This document shows positions 1 through 8,580 of a DNA stretch of 18,632 bases, piece by piece. A program made the translations under genes and the position numbers. The notes below the pieces were generated by a model. That model was given only the letters and a program-made list of their open reading frames with translations. It was not told where the DNA came from and did not search any database. Within the stretch, counting starts at the first letter, position 1, and every line of letters begins with the position of its first letter. This DNA is from Myxococcales bacterium (GTDB taxonomy: Bacteria > Myxococcota > Polyangia > Polyangiales > Polyangiaceae): contig JAGQIY010000243.1 in assembly GCA_020430865.1 (NCBI GenBank), forward strand, positions 1-18,632, read 5' to 3'.

Positions 1-2
1 CC

Positions 3-3000
3 AATGACGTGCTCCTCCAGCTGGCGGACGAGGCTGCGACGTTCAGCAGCTTCTCCCGGATCGCGCTGAAGCGCGGCCTGCTCAACACCGACCTGAAGTT
101 CTCCCGGCTCGGGCGCGGGCAAGGCGGGCTCGCGATTGCGCCCGGCTGGCGCCAGCTGGTGATCCGTGAACTGGCAGCGCAGCGAGAGCTCGACTCGCTG
201 GTGCGCGACTGCCATCGCGCGGTTGGCGCGCGGTCCCAGGCCCCACTCGAGCTCGCGCTGCAGCTCGGGGATCTCGAAGCGTTCACGCGCCTGCGAAGCT
301 CTCGACCTGCGTCGCTGCGGGGGCTGGTGCGGAGCGACGAGCAGTGGCTGCGCGAGTCGGTTTGCGAGGCATTCGACGCCGCCTGGTTCACTGGAGTTTG
401 GGGTGAGGACGCGCTCACCGTCGCCGAGCAAGTCGTCCGCGAGAGCCTGCATCGGCTCGAACCTCTGGGCGGACTCGAACGCTGGTTCCTGGCTGCAGCG
501 CTGCAAGTCGAACAGGTCGTCGTGCGTCAGCGATTGCTGGCGCTGTGGCTCGAGCAGGCTGCGCTGCGTGGCGACGTGGATGCGCTGGAGCGCCACGCGC
601 GCGAGCTCTCCCCCACCACGCGAGCGATCCACGGCATCTGTCAGAGTTTCATCACGGGGGACTCCGGGCGGGTCGCGGCACTGCTCGAGCTGCTCTTCGA
701 CAGCAAGAAGCCGAGCGGCGCCGAGGCGGGCGCGCTGAGCGTCGTGCCGGCGTTGCTGCGAGTCGGGCTGGGAACTCCAGCGGCGTTCGCCGAAGCCAAG
801 CGCTTGCTGGGCACGCTCAAGCGTGCCGATCTCAAGGCAGCGACCAGAGCCTTCCGCGCGCTGGTTGGCTTTCTGACCGATCCAGACGTCAAGCAGCGTC
901 GCCTGGACGTGTACCAGCTCGCCCGTAACGGTAGCTTCTGGGAGCTGCTGCTCTCTGGAGTGGCCGTGGAGCTGCACACGGAGCGAGGGGTGACGCGCGC
1001 GGCCTGGGCGGTCCAGCTGGTGCAGGCCGCGTTGAGCTGGCGCGACGCGGGCTACGCCTGGATCGCCCGTCAAGGCTTCGGTCTCGCTCGGCGCTTCGAC
1101 GCGGAGCAGGCCAGTGAAGAGCTGCGTCGCCACGAGCTGCTGTGGGAGGACGTCGAGCGTTCGGGAGAGCTCTTTCTGTGGTCGGGCATCGTCGTCAAGC
1201 CCGAGTGGGAGAAGACCTTGCAGCGGCTGGACCAGCTCTCCGCGCAGCTGCAGAAGACGACGGAAAGGCAGTACCGAGTCGCCTGGTTCGTCGACATGGC
1301 AGACGGCGAGCTGTCGCGGCCAGCTCTGCAAGAGTTCCGTGTGGATATGGGTACGTGGACCCAGGGTCGACGCATGAGCTGGGCGGAGCTTCATGACTAC
1401 AAGGACAAGCTGCCAGTGGAGGATCGCAGGGTGCTGGACTGCAGCCAGGAGATCGCCGGCGGCAAGCGCGAACCGACGCAAGAAGCTGCCGCCGCGCTGG
1501 TCGGGCACCCACGAGTATTCAACGGCGCGCGCGCCATGCTGCCGGTGAGCGTGCTGCCCGGACGCGCGCGCATCGAGACCCAGGAGCGCGGCGGCTTCAT
1601 CCACATCAGCACCGAGCCCCAGGGCGCGGTGGTCGGCGTGAACGTCAGCGTGGAGTCCGAGGATCGCTTGCGTGTGTACCACGTGAGCGAAGACATGGGG
1701 CGGGTGATGGATGCGCTGCCGCACGGCGTGCGCATCCCCAGGGCACAGGAGTCTGCGCTGCTCGAGGTGCTGGGCAAGCTCTCGATGAGCGTGGACGTCG
1801 TGAGCCCCGAGCTGGGCGTCGAGCAGGAGGTGGAGGCGGACGCGACCCCTCGTGTGCGGGCGTCGCTTCACGCCGGAGCGTGGCTCGTTCAGTTTGGCGT
1901 GCGGCCCTTCAGTGACGGTGGACGCTTCTTCGTCGCGGGGGAGGGGACGCCGCGAATCAAGGCCTTTCACGCTGGTCGTCGGCTGCGCTCCCTGCGTAAC
2001 CTGCGAGACGAACGCGAACGCGTGGATGCGCTGCTGGCGTGCTGTGGCTCCCTGCCGCTGGAGGACGACGAGGTGCGGAGCCCGTTGGACCCCCCGGATA
2101 GCTGGGTGCTCGGTGAGGAAGGTCTGCTGTGCTTGCTGAGCGATCTTTCTCGCTGCGGCGTCGAGCATCACCTCGAGTGGCCCGAGCGCGCCGGACTGCG
2201 GCTCCGCGGCACCGCGACCTCGCGAAACCTGAAGGGGCAGCTCCGCTGTATCAAGGGCTGGTACCTGGCGCAGGGTGAGGTGAAACTCAGCGACGTGGAC
2301 CAGGTCGCGCTGGAGGCCTTGGTGAAGGCGTCGCCGCTGGGACTCGGGCGCTTCGTGAGACTGGAGACGGGTGACTACGTCGAGGTCGAGGAGAAGGTTC
2401 GACGTATCCTCGCGGCACTGAAAAGCGCACACCTCACCCCCGGGAGATCCGCCAAGGACCCCGAGATCCCTGCGGGAGCGCTACAGGTCTATCGCGGAGC
2501 GCTCTCCAGTCTGAGGCGGTTCGCGGACCCTGATAGCGGCTTCGAGCTGGACCCCGAGGTCAACGCCTGGCTCGCGCGCGTCGACCAGGCGCTGCGTCAG
2601 GGCTTCCGCTTGCCCGAGGGCTTGCAGGCAGAGCTCCGCGAGTATCAGCGCGCGGGCTTCGTCTGGCTCTCCAGACTGGCCGAGCTCGGGCTGGGGGCCT
2701 GTCTGGCGGACGACATGGGGCTAGGAAAGACACTGCAGATCATCGCGCTGCTCCTGGCACGCGGGCGACCGAGCCTGGTCGTCGCGCCGACCTCGGTGTG
2801 CGTGAACTGGCTCAACGAGATCTCGCGCTTTGCTCCAGAGCTGCGGGCGATGGAGTACCTGGGGAAGGCACGTCGTCGACAGCTCGATCGCTTCCTCGAG
2901 GAAGGAGCAGGTGTCGTGATCGCGAGCTATGCGCTGCTGCAGCAGGACTCCGAGCACCTGGCCAAGCAGGCGTGGGACGTGGTGGTGCTCGATGAGGCGC

Positions 3001-4046
3001 AGTTCATCAAGAACGCTTCGTCGCTGCGCGCGAAGGCGGCGTATCAGCTGAAGGCCGACGTGCGTATCGTGGCGACGGGCACCCCGCTGGAGAACCACCT
3101 GGGCGACGTGTGGAGCATCTTTCGCTTTCTGAATCCAGGGTTGCTCGGCTCCTGGAAAAATTTCCGCAGGGAGTTTCTTAGGCCGATCGAACAGGATCAG
3201 GACGAAGAGGCTCGCGGAGAGCTACGTCAGCGCCTGGAGCCGTACATCCTCCGCCGACGCAAGGCGGAGGTGCTGAAGGAGCTGCCTCCCATCACCGACA
3301 TCCTGCACGAGGTGCGCTTCTCGGAGGACGAGATGATGCGCTATGGACTGCTGCGCAAGCAGGTGCACGAGAAGCTCTTCACCCACGCCGGCAGGCGAGA
3401 CAACAAGCTCGAGGTGTTGGCGGAACTCACCCGCCTCAGGCGCTTCTGCTGCCACCCGCGGCTGGTGTTTCCGGACGCGCCCCACGAGTGCTCGAAGATC
3501 GATGCGTTCCTGGACCTGAGCGAAGAGCTCGCGGAGAACGGCCATCGAGCGCTGGTGTTCAGCCAGTTCGTCGACTTCCTTTCGCTGGTGCGCGAGCAGC
3601 TGGACGAGCGCGGGCTGAGCTACGAGTACCTGGACGGTTCCGTGCCGAAGGCGCAGCGTCAGCGCCGCGTCGAGGCTTTCCAGGCGGGCGCCGCCCCGCT
3701 GTTCCTGATCAGCCTCAAGGCAGGAGGCTTCGGCCTCAACCTGACCGCGGCGGACTACGTGATCCACCTCGATCCATGGTGGAACCCGGCGGTCGAAGCC
3801 CAGGCCACGGATCGTGCGCACCGCATCGGTCAGGAACGTCCGGTGACGGTGTATCGCTTGTTGATGAAGCACAGCATCGAGCAGAGCGTCACGGAGCTTC
3901 ACGCACGGAAGCGCGAGCTGGCGGCCGCGTTGCTCGATGGCAGCGATCGGGTGGCGACGCTCGACGCTGACGAGCTACTCGGGTTGCTCGGTCTGGGATC
4001 CCGCGAGCGCTCGACCGAGCTGCGACCTTCCTCCAGGGAACGGTAG
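3..4046 (+). CDS. SNF2-family DEAD/DEAH-box helicase, 5' end outside window
   Basis: This is a large SNF2/RapA-class ATPase that would use ATP to translocate on duplex DNA or remodel nucleoprotein. The frame is open to the left edge, so the N-terminus is missing. Numbering from the GTG at 9, about 1345 residues are visible. The C-terminal third carries the full motor: Walker A DDMGLGKT (K907), Walker B DEAQ (995-998), motif III ATGTPLEN (about 1022-1029), the second RecA lobe with LISLKAGGFGLNL (from about 1233), and motif VI ATDRAHRIGQ with arginines 1269 and 1272. The first 860 or so residues match no domain I can name and probably set substrate specificity. All catalytic motifs look intact. 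It ends 14 nt from the convergent ohrR stop. Family assignment is secure, but the cellular role (transcription recycling, repair or defence) cannot be told from sequence. Confidence 0.95.
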   Translation, partial: NDVLLQLADEAATFSSFSRIALKRGLLNTDLKFSRLGRGQGGLAIAPGWRQLVIRELAAQRELDSLVRDCHRAVGARSQAPLELALQLGDLEAFTRLRSSRPASLRGLVRSDEQWLRESVCEAFDAAWFTGVWGEDALTVAEQVVRESLHRLEPLGGLERWFLAAALQVEQVVVRQRLLALWLEQAALRGDVDALERHARELSPTTRAIHGICQSFITGDSGRVAALLELLFDSKKPSGAEAGALSVVPALLRVGLGTPAAFAEAKRLLGTLKRADLKAATRAFRALVGFLTDPDVKQRRLDVYQLARNGSFWELLLSGVAVELHTERGVTRAAWAVQLVQAALSWRDAGYAWIARQGFGLARRFDAEQASEELRRHELLWEDVERSGELFLWSGIVVKPEWEKTLQRLDQLSAQLQKTTERQYRVAWFVDMADGELSRPALQEFRVDMGTWTQGRRMSWAELHDYKDKLPVEDRRVLDCSQEIAGGKREPTQEAAAALVGHPRVFNGARAMLPVSVLPGRARIETQERGGFIHISTEPQGAVVGVNVSVESEDRLRVYHVSEDMGRVMDALPHGVRIPRAQESALLEVLGKLSMSVDVVSPELGVEQEVEADATPRVRASLHAGAWLVQFGVRPFSDGGRFFVAGEGTPRIKAFHAGRRLRSLRNLRDERERVDALLACCGSLPLEDDEVRSPLDPPDSWVLGEEGLLCLLSDLSRCGVEHHLEWPERAGLRLRGTATSRNLKGQLRCIKGWYLAQGEVKLSDVDQVALEALVKASPLGLGRFVRLETGDYVEVEEKVRRILAALKSAHLTPGRSAKDPEIPAGALQVYRGALSSLRRFADPDSGFELDPEVNAWLARVDQALRQGFRLPEGLQAELREYQRAGFVWLSRLAELGLGACLADDMGLGKTLQIIALLLARGRPSLVVAPTSVCVNWLNEISRFAPELRAMEYLGKARRRQLDRFLEEGAGVVIASYALLQQDSEHLAKQAWDVVVLDEAQFIKNASSLRAKAAYQLKADVRIVATGTPLENHLGDVWSIFRFLNPGLLGSWKNFRREFLRPIEQDQDEEARGELRQRLEPYILRRRKAEVLKELPPITDILHEVRFSEDEMMRYGLLRKQVHEKLFTHAGRRDNKLEVLAELTRLRRFCCHPRLVFPDAPHECSKIDAFLDLSEELAENGHRALVFSQFVDFLSLVREQLDERGLSYEYLDGSVPKAQRQRRVEAFQAGAAPLFLISLKAGGFGLNLTAADYVIHLDPWWNPAVEAQATDRAHRIGQERPVTVYRLLMKHSIEQSVTELHARKRELAAALLDGSDRVATLDADELLGLLGLGSRERSTELRPSSRER

Positions 4047-4060
4047 TCGGACTGCCCCCT

Positions 4061-4498
4061 TCAGTCAGGTTGCTCGCGCAGGCGCCGTGTCAGCGCCTGC
4101 AGGCTGGTCTTGAGCTCGCGGGCTTGCTTGACGCTGAGTCCAGAGTTCGCGAACACGTTGCTGGGGATCTCCTCCGCTCTGCGTTTGAGGCGCTTTCCGT
4201 GAGGTGTGAGGAATAGTTCCACGACACGCTCGTCTTCCTGACTGCGTCGGCGTTCGAGCACGCCCTGCGCCTGCATGCGCTTGAGCAGCGGGGTGAGCGT
4301 GGCCGAGTCGAGGTACAGGCGCTCCCCCAGCTGCGACACGCGCACCCCATCGCGCTCCCACAGCACCAGCAACACCAGGTATTGCGGATACGTCAAGCCG
4401 AGCGGCTTGAGGTGGGGGGTGTAGGCGGCGGTCACTGTCCGGGACGCCGCGTACAGGGCGAAGCACAGCTGGGAGTCCAGGAGGAGCGCGTCAGACAT
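4061..4498 (-). CDS. ohrR: OhrR-type MarR-family organic peroxide sensor/repressor
   Basis: A 145-aa winged-helix MarR-family regulator of the OhrR branch. Reduced OhrR represses ohr, and organic hydroperoxides oxidise an N-terminal cysteine and release the DNA. The sequence shows the diagnostic [11 protein letters not shown] segment with Cys12, and tyrosines 26 and 37 at the same offsets (+14, +25) as the peroxide-sensing tyrosines of Bacillus subtilis OhrR as I recall it. [15 protein letters not shown] (recognition helix) and [13 protein letters not shown] (wing) follow. Cys12 is the only cysteine, so this is a one-Cys type that would depend on a low-molecular-weight thiol for mixed-disulfide formation. 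The ATG lies 1 nt after the ohr stop, so the two are almost certainly cotranscribed with ohr first and should be autoregulated from the shared upstream operator. Confidence 0.93.
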   Translation of the reverse strand: MSDALLLDSQLCFALYAASRTVTAAYTPHLKPLGLTYPQYLVLLVLWERDGVRVSQLGERLYLDSATLTPLLKRMQAQGVLERRRSQEDERVVELFLTPHGKRLKRRAEEIPSNVFANSGLSVKQARELKTSLQALTRRLREQPD

Positions 4499-4499
4499 C

Positions 4500-4934
4500 T
4501 CAGATCACCGCGAGCGAGACCTCGATGTTACCGCGGGTCGCGTTGGAGTAGGGGCAGACTTCGTGAGCGCTCGCCACCAGCGACTCCGCTCGTTCCCGCG
4601 GCAGATCGGGCAAGCTGACGCTCAGTGCAACGGCGAGGCCGAAGGCTTTGCCGACGGGCCCGATGGTGACCTCCGCAGTGACGCTCACCTGGCCCGGTTC
4701 TAGCTTCTGCAGGCGGGCGACGTGGGCCAGCGCGGAGCCGAAGCAAGCTGCATAGCCCGCGGCGAACAGCTGCTCGGGGTTGGTGCCGCCCTCGCCCTTC
4801 CCGCCGAGGGATCTGGGGGGCACGAGCGCGACCTCGAGGACGCCGTCGTCGGTCCTGGCGGAGCCCTCGCGACCTCCGATGGCGGTGGCCCGAGCGGTGT
4901 AGAGGCGCTTCTCGAGGATGGCTGGCTGACTCAT
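4500..4934 (-). CDS. ohr: Organic hydroperoxide resistance protein Ohr (OsmC family)
   Basis: A 144-aa OsmC/Ohr-superfamily thiol peroxidase that reduces organic and fatty-acid hydroperoxides in the cytoplasm, classically recycled by lipoylated proteins. The peroxidatic cysteine is Cys64 in GYAACF and the resolving cysteine is Cys127 in VCPYSNATRGN. Arg22 and Glu54, at the expected offsets before Cys64 (42 and 10 residues), form the catalytic network. PEQLFAAGYAACF and the C-terminal YSNATRGN distinguish Ohr from OsmC. The start is supported by AAGGAGA (complement of 4942-4948), 7 nt before the ATG. It is the first gene of a two-gene ohr-ohrR operon. Length is normal and all key residues are present. 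Confidence 0.96.
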   Translation of the reverse strand: MSQPAILEKRLYTARATAIGGREGSARTDDGVLEVALVPPRSLGGKGEGGTNPEQLFAAGYAACFGSALAHVARLQKLEPGQVSVTAEVTIGPVGKAFGLAVALSVSLPDLPRERAESLVASAHEVCPYSNATRGNIEVSLAVI

Positions 4935-5004
4935 GACGACTTCTCCTTGAAGTTGGGGAGAGCATGGCTCTCGTGGTGACGGTGATCACCTAGGTCCATG
5001 CAAG

Positions 5005-5029
5005 TCGTGCGCAAGTAAGTAGTGCACGA
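5005..5029 (-). promoter_or_regulatory. Candidate OhrR operator: 25-bp imperfect inverted repeat
   Basis: The 12-nt arms (5005-5016 and 5018-5029) match at 9 of 12 positions around a central base, and the outer six bases TCGTGC/GCACGA pair perfectly. It lies 71 bp upstream of the ohr ATG, the expected place for an autoregulating MarR/OhrR dimer. A TATAAA on the minus strand (complement of 5030-5035) abuts it and could be the ohr -10 element, which would place the repeat over the transcription start. No convincing -35 was found. The role is inferred from position and symmetry. Confidence 0.55.
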
Positions 5030-5035
5030 TTTATA
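5030..5035 (-). promoter_or_regulatory. Possible -10 element of ohr-ohrR
   Basis: TATAAA on the minus strand in an otherwise GC-rich region, directly next to the candidate operator and about 95 bp upstream of the ohr ATG. No good -35 hexamer is visible at 16-18 bp, so the assignment is weak. Confidence 0.3.
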
Positions 5036-5239
5036 TGCCTGGTCGCCCTGGAGATCTCCCAACCAGCTGGCGTCCCGTTCCGCAGGAGTCGCAGTTTCGT
5101 GGGACGCGCGCACGAGCGAACCTCTGACCACTTGCCGCAAAGCAAGGGAGTGATGGCGCAGCGAATCGTCGCACGATGCCCGCGTCGACGTGTTTGAGCG
5201 CCCGGCTCGCGCCTGGACTCTGCTAGTGTCTGCGCTTCG

Positions 5240-7009
5240 ATGCCGATGCGAACTCAGCTTTATCTCGCGCCCCGTCCGGGGCACTGGCTCTTCACCCTTT
5301 GCCTCACGGCGTCGCTGGCTGCGGCGTGCTCGGATGACGACTCGACGAAGAAGCGCGGCGGTGAGGATGCGGGGACCGGCGACGGTTCCTCCAACGGCGG
5401 CGAAGGAGGATCCGCGGGGAACTCCGCCGCGGGCGCTGGCGCGAGCGCTGGCGTCGGCGGTGCTGGCGCCCAGGGCGGTGTGGGGGGGAGCGGAACCGCT
5501 GGAGTGGGAGGTGCCTCGGTGGGCGGCAGCGCGGGTGCTGGCGGTAGCTCTGGTTCATCGGCTGGTGGCGCCTCCGGGAGCGGGGGAACCGGAGGTGGCA
5601 GCGGCGGCGCTGCGGGCAGCGGCGGCGGGACCGGCGGCGCTGGCGGGACGGGGGGAACCGTCCCCGCGCTGTTCTGCGGTGACGGGCTGCTGGACCTGAC
5701 GAAAGAGGAGTGCGACGGCGATGCCGAGGGGCGGGCCGGCGCCACGGTGACGTGTGACACGAGCTGCAAGCTGAAGAGCTGGTGCAACATCGCGCCCACT
5801 CCGGCCTCCGCTGGAGCCCCCGCGATTGGTTGCGTCTTCCCGCAGGCCGGTCGCGCCTCTGGGGGGACGTACGCCACGATCTCGGGGGCGGGCTTCAACG
5901 CCAACACCACCGTGCGCATCGGTGGGGCGGCCGCCACCGTGCTCTTCACCAGCGCCACCCAGCTCACGTTCTTCGCTCCCGCGGGGACGGCCAACACCTG
6001 GGCGGACGTCGTCGTCGAGAACACCGGAGGTCTGTCAGCGACGCGCACGAACGCGTTTGCTTTCCACGAGGATGCAAACGTCGCCATGAACTCCAACGAC
6101 ACCGGGACTGGCTCCCTGCGCGCGACGATCGCCGCCGCCAGCTCGGGCGACTTCGTGACCCTGGATCGCTTCGTTGCTGGTCAGCAGATCAACGTCGGAG
6201 CGTCCCTTCTGGTCAACAAGCCGCTGACCATCGTCGGGCTCGGGGCGGGACGCACGGTGCTGGATGGTGGTGGCTCTGGCGGCGTGATCGGGTTCCAGAA
6301 CAACAACCTCAACGAGCTCTTCGGTGTGACCGTGACCAACGGCGAAGGCGGCAGCGGCGCGGGGGTTTCCAATCGAGGAGGCCGGCTGACCGTCACCGAG
6401 TGCGCCATCGTCGGTAACACGACGAGCGGGGAGGGCGGCGGGATCTACTCCGACGTGGGCGGCTATCTCATCGTGCAGCGCTCGACCATCTCTGGCAACA
6501 CGGGCAACGCCGGCGCGGGCATCCGTCTGGTCGGGCCGACGCCCCAAGCGACGGTGATCAACAGCACCATCTCAGGCAACACCGGCGCTGGGATCTTCAG
6601 CGACATCCCGTTGACAGTCCGGGGCTCCACGATCGTCGGCAACAGCGCCGCCGGCATCGTCGCCCGCTCCGGCGTCTGCACGATCTCGGGTAGCGTGGTC
6701 GCGCTCAACACCACCGACGTCACCGGAGTCAGTGGCTTCGTGAGCCAGGGCTACAATCTGATCGGCGTCGCTCCCGTCGGTGGTCCCTGGGGTAGCTCCG
6801 ACAAGACCGGAACCAGTGGCAGCCCCCTCGCGCCGATGCTCGGTGCCCTGGCGCTCAACTTCGGTCTGACCCAGACTCATCTGCCGCTGAGCGGAAGCCC
6901 CGTGCTGGATGCCGGGGATCCCGTCTCGACGCTCACCGAGGACCAAGCTCGCATGCCCCGACCATCGGCCGGCATCGTGGACATCGGCTCGGTCGAGCTC
7001 CAGCAGTAG
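5240..7009 (+). CDS. Gly-rich secreted lipoprotein with Cys motif, IPT-like domain and beta-helix
   Basis: A 589-aa predicted lipoprotein of unknown specific function. The N-terminus has a hydrophobic signal segment ending in the lipobox LAAAC (Cys30). A low-complexity Gly/Ser/Ala linker of about 100 residues (roughly 44-141) follows. Next is a Cys-containing block from Cys146 (CGDGLLDLTKEECDGD, then CDTSCK and WC), resembling the Myxococcus cysteine-rich/DUF4215 motif, and then an IPT/TIG-like segment (about 195-275). From about residue 283 to the end are right-handed beta-helix repeats of the NSTISGNTGAGIF / GSTIVGNSAAGI type, closing with AGDP...IVDIGSVE as in choice-of-anchor proteins. 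A surface adhesion or carbohydrate-related role is plausible but unproven. The start at 5240 lacks a clear Shine-Dalgarno sequence; an in-frame ATG at 5246 is an alternative. A TGCTAGTGT 10 nt upstream could be a weak extended -10. Confidence 0.88.
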   Translation: MPMRTQLYLAPRPGHWLFTLCLTASLAAACSDDDSTKKRGGEDAGTGDGSSNGGEGGSAGNSAAGAGASAGVGGAGAQGGVGGSGTAGVGGASVGGSAGAGGSSGSSAGGASGSGGTGGGSGGAAGSGGGTGGAGGTGGTVPALFCGDGLLDLTKEECDGDAEGRAGATVTCDTSCKLKSWCNIAPTPASAGAPAIGCVFPQAGRASGGTYATISGAGFNANTTVRIGGAAATVLFTSATQLTFFAPAGTANTWADVVVENTGGLSATRTNAFAFHEDANVAMNSNDTGTGSLRATIAAASSGDFVTLDRFVAGQQINVGASLLVNKPLTIVGLGAGRTVLDGGGSGGVIGFQNNNLNELFGVTVTNGEGGSGAGVSNRGGRLTVTECAIVGNTTSGEGGGIYSDVGGYLIVQRSTISGNTGNAGAGIRLVGPTPQATVINSTISGNTGAGIFSDIPLTVRGSTIVGNSAAGIVARSGVCTISGSVVALNTTDVTGVSGFVSQGYNLIGVAPVGGPWGSSDKTGTSGSPLAPMLGALALNFGLTQTHLPLSGSPVLDAGDPVSTLTEDQARMPRPSAGIVDIGSVELQQ

Positions 7010-7025
7010 CTGTGACGCCCTTGGC

Positions 7026-7045
7026 AGGGTGTTGAAGAACACCCT
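7026..7045. repeat. CAGGGTGTT-type hairpin, copy 1
   Basis: A perfect 8-bp inverted repeat AGGGTGTT-GAAG-AACACCCT lies between the convergent ends of the lipoprotein and DUF488 genes. No T-tract follows on either strand, so it is not a textbook intrinsic terminator. It matches the hairpin at 8581-8602 at nearly every base. Confidence 0.7.
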
Positions 7046-7133
7046 CACAATCAGCGACCACCGCGCCCGCGCAGACTCGCACCAGATCCTGCTCGCGCAG
7101 AACCCTCAGGGGGTCTTGGGCGAGCATGGGCGG

Positions 7134-7562
7134 TCAATCCGCGCGGAGCAGCCTGTCCTCGAGGAGTAGCTTCAGGGCCACCGCGTTGTTGCGGTGCTCG
7201 TCCTTGGCCGCGTAAAGCAGGGTGACCGGACCTGCCTCGAGCAGGCGCGCGAGCTCAGCGATCGACGCTCGAGCGCTGTCGGCGTTCAGCTCGATGCGGT
7301 ATTCCTCAAGGAAACCCTCCCAGGCGCCTTCGGGCGCGGCGTGCACCTTGCGCCGCAGGGCGTCGCTCGGTGAGATGTCGCGCAACCACGCGGTCAGCTC
7401 GGCGCGCTCCTTCGTCAGGCCCCGCGGCCACAGCCTGTCCACCAGGACCCGCTGGCCGTCGTCTGGGCTTGGGTCTTCGTAAACGCGCTTCAGGCGCAGT
7501 GTCTTCCAGCTGGTCCTCGAAGCCTTGCGCGCCATGGGTCTGCCTACCACCTTCGGGTTCAC
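7134..7562 (-). CDS. DUF488 family protein (YeaO-like)
   Basis: A 142-aa protein of the DUF488/YeaO family; its biochemical activity is not established. Family marks are RVYEDPSPDDGQRVLVDRLWPRGLTKE near the N-terminus, LRDISPSDALRR in the middle and LLYAAKDEHRNNAVALKLLL near the C-terminus. The GTG start at 7562 overlaps the upstream sigma-factor stop by 4 nt (GTGA), suggesting translational coupling. An in-frame ATG at 7535 would give a protein 9 residues shorter and is a real alternative, since the conserved region starts after it. It is last in its transcription unit. Length is close to normal for the family. Confidence 0.88.
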   Translation of the reverse strand: MNPKVVGRPMARKASRTSWKTLRLKRVYEDPSPDDGQRVLVDRLWPRGLTKERAELTAWLRDISPSDALRRKVHAAPEGAWEGFLEEYRIELNADSARASIAELARLLEAGPVTLLYAAKDEHRNNAVALKLLLEDRLLRAD

Positions 7563-8504
7563 AATCTGTCCGGCAATCCAAAGCGCGGGAACAGCGTCAC
7601 GGTGTCGAGGAACGCGTTGTTCGCGCTGATGCGATCGCCGTCGAACTCGAGCACGATCAGCGCCCAGGGCGCCCAGCCCCCCTCGGGGGCCGCGCGGTAC
7701 TGACCAAACGCAGGCAGCCCATTGGCCCTCGTGGGGATCAGCCGCGAGCCCTTGCAGCCGATCCCGGGACCGAGGAACCAGTCCTTGATGCGCGCCGTGC
7801 CCTCGAGCCAGAGCGCATAGGGCGGCATCGACAGCGTCGCATCCTCGCGCATCAGGGCCGTGAGCGCGTCCACGTCATAGCGCTCGAACGCCTCCACGTA
7901 GCGCTGCAGTAGCACCTGCTCGCCGTCGCTGAGCGGCGCCGCCCGCGTCCCCAGATCCCGCTTCGCGAGAGTCGCTCGCGCGCGCTGCAGGGCGCTGTTG
8001 ACCGAGGCGACGGACAGCTCGAGCGCCTCTGCGGCTTCGGCCGCAGATAGCCCGATCACTTCCGTGAGGAGAAGCGCGGCGCGCTGCTTCGCTGGCAGCT
8101 CCTGGAGCGCGGAGACGAAGGCGAGGCGAGTGCTTTCTCGCAGGCTGAACAGGTGCGAAGGATCGCAGTCCTCGGGGAATACCAGCGCGTCGGGCACCGG
8201 TTCGAGCCAATGGGTGCGGGGATGCTGCGTGAGCTTCCGAGTGCAGATCTCCCGAGGGCCCGAGCTCCACCGGGCGATGTCTGCGCCCGCGCTTGCCGAG
8301 CGCGTCGAGGCAGACGTTGGTTGCGATGCGGTAGAGCCAGGTCCGTTCCGACGAGCGCCCTTCGAAGCTCGCCTGATGACGCCAGGCTCGTACGAGCGTC
8401 TCCTGCACGGCGTCATCGGCGTCCGCGGAGGAGCCGAGCATGCGATAGCAATGACCCATCAGGCCTCGGCGATGCTGCTCGAAATCGACGACCGTCGTGT
8501 TCAT
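7559..8504 (-). pseudogene. ECF sigma factor with SnoaL-like C-terminus, interrupted by a +1 frameshift
   Basis: Two frames together make one ECF sigma factor of about 314 aa, of the type with a SnoaL/NTF2-like C-terminal extension (mycobacterial SigG-like, TIGR02960-like). From ATG 8504 the first frame gives sigma region 2: [20 protein letters not shown]...[19 protein letters not shown] (about residues 18-71). Similarity continues to about residue 95, then jumps one nucleotide into the frame that carries WLEPVPDAL, region 4 ([42 protein letters not shown]) and the extension ([28 protein letters not shown]...FPRFGLP). The shift fits one extra base, most simply in the GGGG run at 8218-8221. 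Without correction the protein would lose region 4 and be inactive. It may be a true pseudogene, a sequencing error or, less likely, programmed frameshifting. No Shine-Dalgarno sequence is evident at 8504. Confidence 0.85.
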
Positions 8505-8553
8505 GCAAGGCAGAGTCTAGAGTCCCACCCGCGCTCGCACCAGCGTGCACTGA

Positions 8554-8576
8554 CAGGGTGTTTCTCGACACACCTG
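8554..8576. repeat. Diverged CAGGGTGT hairpin, copy 2
   Basis: CAGGGTGT, then TTTCTCG, then ACACACCTG forms an imperfect stem with a one-base offset and looks like a degenerate copy of the neighbouring hairpin. It lies in the 108-bp gap between the sigma-factor start and the end of the IPT lipoprotein gene. Confidence 0.45.
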
Positions 8577-8580
8577 CTAT

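Noticed and set aside
5260..6102. 280-aa Pro-rich open frame antisense to the Gly-rich lipoprotein
   Set aside because: It is the reverse complement of Gly codons (GGC/GGN to GCC/CCN); an expected artefact of the linker.
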